From: Betaproteobacteria bacterium
Lineage (GTDB): Bacteria; Pseudomonadota; Gammaproteobacteria; Burkholderiales; Casimicrobiaceae
Direction: 5' to 3'
Length of the DNA: 10,634 bases
Assembly: GCA_013298455.1 (NCBI GenBank)
Contig: JAAFHR010000083.1
Span: forward strand, 1 to 10,634
Part shown: piece after piece, positions 6,501 to 10,634 of the stretch
Numbering within the stretch: the stretch's first letter is position 1
Layout: each line of letters begins with the position of its first letter
Notes under the pieces: generated by a model
What the model was told of the DNA's origin: nothing
Databases searched by the model: none
What the model saw: only the letters and a program-made list of their open reading frames with translations
Program-made: the position numbers and the translations under genes

Positions 6501-8862
6501 CCTTCACTTTGAATTTCATCCCACCGACGGCTTTGCCGTTCACGTCGGTGGTCACAATTTCGTAGCTCAACCGTTCGCGCGCCATCGCCCAATCGGTCGC
6601 TTTGATGCCGATCAACGTGGATGCGGGCCACACGGTCATGCGCGTTTGTGCGGTGTAGATTTCGCCGTTAGGGTCGCTGTATTCCACATCGGCAATCAGC
6701 GTATGCGGTTTGGCGATTTTTGGTGTGGCGAGCGACACACGCGCGCTGCCCGCGGCTGAGAGCGTGATCGTTTGATCTTCGCCCTCAGGTTGCTTCGACT
6801 CACGGCGCACATTGCCGTTGTCATCGTATTCATAGAGCGGCGAAAAGCTGTGCTCCGGCCACGCCTCAAACCCGCCCCAAGTACGCGGATCGAAGCGCGA
6901 GCGCACCGTGACTACATCACCCGCCGCTGGGCCGCCGGAGAGGAACGACAAGCGCACATCCACCTCGGCCTTGTCGCCCGAGGTCACATCGGCTTTGGGC
7001 GCGCTCACTTCGGATTGATAAACGGGCAAACGGAAATCGGCGATGGTGAAACGCGCTGAGGTGCGACCCGCGATTTCCACACGATACTGTCCGCGCTTGG
7101 CATTGGCTGGCAAGCGAATTTCAGTCACCGCATTGCCGCGCGCTGACCAGCTCAAATTCACTGTGGTTCGCTCGTTGCTGCCTTCGTTAACGACGGAGAG
7201 GTTTTTCGGAAGCTTGGCGATATCAGGCGCACCCGTGCCAAAACGTTTTTTGTCGCGTGAAAAGTGTTTCATGTGAACCGTCTCGCCGGGGCGCAATAAA
7301 TTGCGGGCGAGAATGGTGTGCGTGAGTGTTTTGCTTGTGGGATTACCGTCGTAGTCACCGTCGTAGTCGTAGGGCAAATTGAAGCGCCATGATTCAATGC
7401 CGCGTGTCCAATCGCTCCGAGTAAATGCCGTGTCGTCGCCGCTGTTGGCAAAGATGAAATGTGGGCACTCGTAATCGCGCTTCGTGGTGCGAAATGTGAG
7501 CTTAGTGATGCCGTCTTTATCGGTTTTCCCCGAGGCAAGCTCGACGCCTTTGCAATCGCGAATGCGAACATTTGCATCGGCAACCACTGTGGCATCTGAG
7601 AGCCGCGTGACCCATACAAACGCATTGCCGCTGCTCGTTTTCGAATGAACGGCAAGATTCGTCGTCAGTGCAATCGAGCGCACAAACATCGAGCCTTTTT
7701 TTTCTAGAAGCGATGCGCCCAGCGCCGTTGATTCGGCCTCAACAATATGCAAGCCCGGCTCGGGCAGAGGTAGTCCAACGACTTCAAATTCCTTCGCGCC
7801 GCCGGGTTTCGGGAGCGGCATCGTTTGCGCCTGTGCGTTTCCTTTCAGGAGCGAACGAGCGCGGAAGTCGTCATCGCCCTTTACCTCATCGCCAAAGCTG
7901 TCGTAATCATCGTTTTCTTGCGATTGATCCCTGCGCTGAAGCCCCGCAGTGCGGGCATACCAGCGAATCATGTCTTGCTCACTGGTGACGCGGAGCTTGC
8001 GGATGATCGCGGCTGTTCCGTTAGCGGCGGGCTCAAGATTTCGCACAGTGATCGGCAACGCCGGATCAGCGTTTCGCTCCAGGATGCCGAAGGTGCGGGC
8101 GAATTTCACGAGCGGCGGATACGCGCTGGTGCGAAAAGAAATCGCGCTTTTGAGCGTGAGTGCTGTGCCCGTACCGACTTCCTTCAGGTTGGGCGGCACG
8201 ATGAGCGTGTACTTTTGTTCTGGCGGCAAGCCTTTGAATTCGACGGTGTCATTGCCCTCGTCGGATGAGCCGGCCGTCGGGCGATACAGCTTACCTGCAT
8301 CGTCTCTCAAGCGGAAGCGTTCGCGATCTTTCGGATCAACGGCGCGGTCGCGAATGACAAATGAAGCGGTGCCAAACGGATTGCAGTCCGCCGCTTTGTT
8401 CTCCCGCATGCAAGTAAATTCAAGCCACTCACCCGAGCGCACTTTGAAGCGCAAATACTCCGCCGCCTGAAACGTTTCGGCGCGCGAGTCCCAGCGAACG
8501 ATCACATCAGCACCGCTCGGAAACGCTTGGGCGCAGCGAAAGGCGATCCAGTTTTCGGCGTTGCTGATGCCCGCTGCTTTGAGAAGCTCCTCTTTGCGTT
8601 TGCCGCCAATCACTCGGACGGTGTTGACCGAGCGAACGCCTTCAACTTCGCAGAACACCCGCTCGACAAAGGTCTTGCCATCAATCGCGCCCTTGGCTCG
8701 AACGAGAAACACCTGCTGTTCATCAATGTTGATCGCTTCGTTGGCCGGGTTGGATTCGGCGATGACGGGCAAGGGAGCGCGCGCCGTTTGGGCGGATGCG
8801 GTTGGCAAAACCGACAGTGCTAAGAGGGCAGTGCAGAGGAGTCGCGAGAGGGTGGATTGCAT
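3568..8862 (-). CDS. yfhM: Periplasmic thioester alpha-2-macroglobulin (bacterial, YfhM type)
   Basis: Broad-range protease trap. In this family a protease cuts the bait region, the protein collapses, and an internal Cys-Gln thioester couples to the attacker. The frame gives 1764 residues, a little longer than E. coli YfhM. A signal peptide (about 1-24) ends TASA before Q25, a signal peptidase I site; there is no lipobox, so it appears soluble rather than a lipoprotein. Macroglobulin-type beta domains follow, one ending near LARNLLRPGETVHMKHFSRD (about 515-535). The glycine-rich ALPPGGSGGRGAGTRELFD leads into the A2M domain (W1099, then PLNDSLTRFRIVAVAE). The thioester site is FGCLEQ with C1312 and Q1315, inside the helical thioester domain. 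The C-terminus holds a receptor-binding-like domain with HAEAMYAPEVNGQLGNS. The stop overlaps the pbpC GTG (GTGA). No clear Shine-Dalgarno precedes the ATG. Identity is secure; the target proteases are unknown. Confidence 0.96.
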   Translation of the reverse strand: MQSTLSRLLCTALLALSVLPTASAQTARAPLPVIAESNPANEAINIDEQQVFLVRAKGAIDGKTFVERVFCEVEGVRSVNTVRVIGGKRKEELLKAAGISNAENWIAFRCAQAFPSGADVIVRWDSRAETFQAAEYLRFKVRSGEWLEFTCMRENKAADCNPFGTASFVIRDRAVDPKDRERFRLRDDAGKLYRPTAGSSDEGNDTVEFKGLPPEQKYTLIVPPNLKEVGTGTALTLKSAISFRTSAYPPLVKFARTFGILERNADPALPITVRNLEPAANGTAAIIRKLRVTSEQDMIRWYARTAGLQRRDQSQENDDYDSFGDEVKGDDDFRARSLLKGNAQAQTMPLPKPGGAKEFEVVGLPLPEPGLHIVEAESTALGASLLEKKGSMFVRSIALTTNLAVHSKTSSGNAFVWVTRLSDATVVADANVRIRDCKGVELASGKTDKDGITKLTFRTTKRDYECPHFIFANSGDDTAFTRSDWTRGIESWRFNLPYDYDGDYDGNPTSKTLTHTILARNLLRPGETVHMKHFSRDKKRFGTGAPDIAKLPKNLSVVNEGSNERTTVNLSWSARGNAVTEIRLPANAKRGQYRVEIAGRTSARFTIADFRLPVYQSEVSAPKADVTSGDKAEVDVRLSFLSGGPAAGDVVTVRSRFDPRTWGGFEAWPEHSFSPLYEYDDNGNVRRESKQPEGEDQTITLSAAGSARVSLATPKIAKPHTLIADVEYSDPNGEIYTAQTRMTVWPASTLIGIKATDWAMARERLSYEIVTTDVNGKAVGGMKFKVKATHRSWDSYRKRNIGGFYSYESSEKKSDLGVLCEGTSDRAGKFVCTSSVKVSGEVQLNAEVTDAQGRVATAATSMWASNGDDWMFRSESSDRIDLLPEKKQYEPNEKARFQVRMPFRDATALVTVEREGVVLSSFITQLSGKSAVIEVPMKEEWAPNAYVSALLVRGRVGDPKPTALVDLAKPAFKLGIANVDVNWQRYSLDVKVTTDKPEYQTRDKAQVKIKVERANNKRPGDNTEIAVFAIDEALLELQRNNTWNLLDTMMRRRGHDVTTATAQMQVIGKRHFGRKALPPGGSGGRGAGTRELFDTLIFWKADVMTDANGEATVEVPLNDSLTRFRIVAVAERAQANEADRFGTGETSIRTTRELQLFSGLPKVMRHGDDFRATVTLRNSTTNPIVSEAMAEIDGKALQKREIRIAGGESALISWDVKAALVGSESVWKFDANEKGKPRGDSLRVKQALVTPLPIRTVGDANSDIKGKAALTIKPDASVGAIKDGELIVSLARAYGADTTGIRSYFARYPFGCLEQRLTRTLGTKDTTLWARIVEENLRTYVSPNGLANYYPGDTSEGNPTLTAFVLSGAHEAGWDIPAEIQDRLLYGLERYVAGEIKVNRSWLPNDSYYLLSEKLIALEALSRYGRASKRLLDTVRVDPVKLTTASLADWIEILNRSKDATNRDAQRAAAIKELRDQIRVTASVANVARIDDRWYFMRSEDYTIARLFRLSMDTPELSQFKIPLLRQLNSRMQRGGYFYSTQANIWAAFAMERHAKTVAADGRTRVTFRGETKEIVWDAGVLDGEAKFVWNGAAAQAGEATVEHLGKGEPWARAQLRAAVPLTGTQNNGIAITKIIKPVQQKTKGKYSVGDVLQIAVTAANSGDLGWLAIDDPVPTGATVLGGLSKLGDVAEPERTWQGYRYIERTFTNVRSSFEYASKGKHSFTYEIRLTTPGKFALPPTHAEAMYAPEVNGQLGNSVFVIEP

Positions 8863-8961
8863 GGGCGCGTGTAAGTCGTAGATTTAGGTGTCGTGGGTCG
8901 TCGAAATCAGTCGAACGCGATGAGTTGCTATCGAATCAATTCGCCGATGCCTCTGTTTTAT

Positions 8962-9031
8962 CCGTTCGCCCTGAGCTTGTCGAAGGGCGGGTGGCAACCC
9001 ACCAAGGCTTCGACAAGCTCAGCCCGAACGG
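8962..9031. repeat. 70-bp imperfect palindrome between a2m and recG
   Basis: The left arm (8962-8985) and right arm (9008-9031) pair over 24 positions with one 2-base mismatch; the shared core is CTGAGCTTGTCGAAG with its complement. A 4-base mismatch follows, then an inner GGTGG/CCACC stem with loop CAAC (8990-9003), so the whole unit folds as one long hairpin centred at 8996-8997. The core resembles a dispersed proteobacterial repeat built on 'GAGCTTGTCGAA', recalled from general knowledge and not searched. It occupies a third of the 218-bp divergent intergenic region. I found no convincing -35/-10 pair on either side of it. Confidence 0.9.
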
Positions 9032-9039
9032 CTAGGTGG

Positions 9040-9064
9040 TTTGGTGTCTGTCGGGCGCACCAAA
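9040..9064. promoter_or_regulatory. Small inverted repeat just upstream of recG (possible operator or leader hairpin)
   Basis: TTTGGTG (9040-9046) and CACCAAA (9058-9064) form a perfect 7-bp inverted repeat with an 11-base gap, ending 16 bases before the recG GTG. An AT-rich GATAAA (9066-9071) follows and could be a -10-like box, which would put the transcript start almost at the GTG; the spacing to a TTGGTG -35-like box is 19 bases, which is poor. No Shine-Dalgarno is seen. A chance repeat of this size is quite possible. Confidence 0.25.
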
Positions 9065-9080
9065 CGATAAACTCGTTTTC

Positions 9081-10634
9081 GTGAAAGCCCCGCTCGACAC
9101 ACAGACGTATTTGCCGCCCACATTGCGCCCAGCGCTTGCAAAATTGGGCGTGTCGCATCTGCGCGATATGGCGCTCCACCTGCCGATGCGCTACGAAGAT
9201 CAAACGCGGGTAGTCGCGATTGGCGAGCTAACGGTGGGCGAATCGGTGGTGATCGAGGGCGTCGTCGATCACTCAGAAACTCTCACCCGGCCGCGCCGAC
9301 AATTCGTGGCGCTCATTCGCGCAACCTCCGATGACGGCATCAGCAAGCTGGCACCCCGGCTCACCTTGCGCTACTTTAATTTCTATCCGAGCACGGTAGC
9401 GGCACTGAAACCCGGCAACGTGGTGCGGGTATACGGCGAAATTCGCGATGGCTACTACGGCTTGGAGATGGTGCATCCGATTTTCAAAAAAGCGGATGCA
9501 ACGGATAAGCCAGAAGCGCCGTCCAATAAGGCGTTGACGCCTGTTTACCCCAGTAGCGCTGGCATTCCACAAGCCGCGCTTCGCACGCTCGCCACGAAGT
9601 CACTCAAGCTGCGCGACGTTACGAACGATTTGTTGCCCGCATCACTGATCGAATCGCAGCAGCTCATGCCGTGGCAAACCGCACTCAGCGTGCTGCACAC
9701 ACCCGCTGCGTCCGAATCCGCTGTCTCGCTCGAAATGCGAACGCACCCGGCATGGCGACGTATTAAGTTTGATGAGCTGCTGGCGCAGCAGTTGGCGCTA
9801 CGGGACGCCAAGCGTTTGCGTGCAGCGGAATCGTCGCCGATCATCAAGCCTACGGGCACATTGTCGGCTGCGCTTTTGCAGCGTTTGCCATTCAAACTCA
9901 CCAGCGCCCAACGACGCGCCGTGTCCGAAGCGCTAGCCGATTTACAGCGCGAAACGCCGATGACGCGGCTCTTGCAAGGTGATGTCGGCAGCGGCAAAAC
10001 CATCGTTGCTGCGCTCGCCGCACTCGCCGCAGTAGAAGCGGGCTATCAAGTCGCATTCATGGCGCCCACAGAGCTTTTAGCAGCGCAGCATTTCAACAAG
10101 CTCTCGCATTGGTTGAGCGGTCTGTCCGTCAAGCTGACATGGCTCACTGGCTCCATGACCGGCGCTGAGCAGCGGGCGGCGCAGACCGCCTGCGCCAGCG
10201 GTGAAACGAATATTGCGATTGGTACGCATGCGCTCTTTCAGAAGAAGGTGTCGTTCGCGCGGCTTGGATTGGTGGTGGTGGATGAGCAACATCGGTTTGG
10301 TGTTGAGCAGCGGCTGCAGTTGCGGCAAAGGGGGGCTCGGGCTCCCTCTCCCCCGGAGGGAGAGGGCGGGGGAGAGGGGGCAGGCGGCTCAAAGCTCCGG
10401 CATCACTCCTGTAGCAACCTTCCCCCTCTCCCTAGCCCTCTCCCTCCGGGGGAGAGGGAACAGCACCTCGCCCCCCACACCCTAATGATGAGCGCCACCC
10501 CGATCCCGCGCTCGCTGGCCATGAGTTACTACGCGGATTTGGATGTGTCCGTTATCGACGAACTTCCCGGCGGTCGGCAACCCATCGCCACCAAACTCGT
10601 CTCAGAAAATCGCCGCATCGAGATTGCGGAGCGC
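9081..10634 (+). CDS. recG: ATP-dependent DNA helicase RecG, 5' part, with repeat-derived insertion (3' end outside window)
   Basis: RecG remodels stalled replication forks and branch-migrates Holliday junctions. From GTG at 9081 the frame is open for 518 codons to the window edge. The N-terminal wedge/OB region includes HLPMRYEDQTR (from 33), RYFNFYPS, YGEIRDGYYGLEMVHP and LTPVYPSSAGIPQ. The helicase core follows: Walker A GDVGSGKT (300-307), APTELLAAQH, WLTGSMTG, IGTHALFQ, motif II DEQHRFG (D401) and motif III SATPIPRSLAMSYYADLD (from 471). In E. coli 30 residues separate the motif II Asp from the Thr that begins TATPIPR; here 70 separate D401 from S471. The excess, about residues 419-461, is coded by a palindromic repeat and is in frame with no stop. 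The GTG start is supported by the family-like N-terminus 33 residues before the conserved HLP motif; no clear Shine-Dalgarno is seen. It is divergent from a2m. Whether the product is active cannot be told. Confidence 0.95.
   Translation, partial: MKAPLDTQTYLPPTLRPALAKLGVSHLRDMALHLPMRYEDQTRVVAIGELTVGESVVIEGVVDHSETLTRPRRQFVALIRATSDDGISKLAPRLTLRYFNFYPSTVAALKPGNVVRVYGEIRDGYYGLEMVHPIFKKADATDKPEAPSNKALTPVYPSSAGIPQAALRTLATKSLKLRDVTNDLLPASLIESQQLMPWQTALSVLHTPAASESAVSLEMRTHPAWRRIKFDELLAQQLALRDAKRLRAAESSPIIKPTGTLSAALLQRLPFKLTSAQRRAVSEALADLQRETPMTRLLQGDVGSGKTIVAALAALAAVEAGYQVAFMAPTELLAAQHFNKLSHWLSGLSVKLTWLTGSMTGAEQRAAQTACASGETNIAIGTHALFQKKVSFARLGLVVVDEQHRFGVEQRLQLRQRGARAPSPPEGEGGGEGAGGSKLRHHSCSNLPPLPSPLPPGEREQHLAPHTLMMSATPIPRSLAMSYYADLDVSVIDELPGGRQPIATKLVSENRRIEIAER
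10340..10463. repeat. CT/GA-rich inverted repeat, subfamily 1, inside recG
   Basis: The left arm has a perfect 9-bp hairpin, CCCTCTCCC (10344-10352) with GGGAGAGGG (10358-10366), then GCGGGGGAGAGGGGG. The right arm (10420-10458) starts TTCCCCCTCTCCCTAGCCC, as in the two pbpC copies. The spacer is about 40 bases and differs from those copies. Read in the recG frame it gives PSPPEGEGGGEGAGG, then KLRHHSCSN, then PPLPSPLPPGEREQ. It follows RLQLRQRG and precedes the PHTLMMSATPIPR motif III segment. Confidence 0.92.

Noticed and set aside
8830..8862. Lipoprotein signal for the macroglobulin (Cys at residue 10)
   Set aside because: The residues before this Cys (R-L-L) do not form a lipobox and it lies too early in the hydrophobic region; the TASA-Q signal peptidase I site fits better.
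8863..8960. Sigma-70 promoter for a2m on the minus strand
   Set aside because: TTGATT-like and TAAAT-like boxes can be picked out, but none has both an acceptable match and 16-18 base spacing.
10201..10485. Plus-strand open frame overlapping the recG repeat, suggesting recG is broken there
   Set aside because: The recG frame (9081, 9084, ...) reads through the repeat to the window edge with no stop, so recG is not a pseudogene here and this other frame is spurious.

Overview
The window looks like a chromosomal segment of a Gram-negative proteobacterium, most likely a betaproteobacterium or a close relative. This rests on the RecG 'LTPVYPSSAGIPQ' style of wedge/linker and on a thioester alpha-2-macroglobulin gene paired with pbpC, which is typical of proteobacteria. 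I cannot name a genus. GC is moderately high. I see no tRNA, rRNA, CRISPR array, prophage gene or complete insertion sequence.

Layout, left to right. (1) 1-837 (+) is the 3' part of ftsY, the signal-recognition-particle receptor GTPase; its start lies outside the window. (2) 838-973 is a convergent intergenic gap almost filled by a CT/GA-rich inverted repeat. (3) 974-3571 (-) is pbpC, encoding penicillin-binding protein 1C. (4) 3568-8862 (-) is a 1764-residue thioester alpha-2-macroglobulin (YfhM type). Its stop overlaps the pbpC GTG start in a GTGA junction, so the two form an operon transcribed from the right: a2m, then pbpC. (5) 8863-9080 is the divergent intergenic region, dominated by a 70-bp imperfect palindrome. 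(6) 9081-10634 (+) is the first 518 codons of recG, the branch-migration helicase, cut by the window end.

The a2m-pbpC pair is a known periplasmic defence-and-repair module. The macroglobulin is thought to trap attacking proteases through its CLEQ thioester, while PBP1C is thought to repair peptidoglycan. ftsY and recG are unrelated housekeeping genes.

The unusual content is the short palindromic repeats and where they sit. Seven elements of three families occur here. Five lie inside protein-coding sequence, all in frame and without stop codons. pbpC carries four: one at the signal segment, one in the linker before the transpeptidase domain, one REP-like element inside the transpeptidase domain, and one before the C-terminal domain. 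Together they add about 138 residues. recG carries one of about 43 residues between helicase motifs II and III. The 5.3-kb a2m gene carries none that I can see. The core genes themselves are of known families. The repeat-borne peptide insertions are the observation most worth following.
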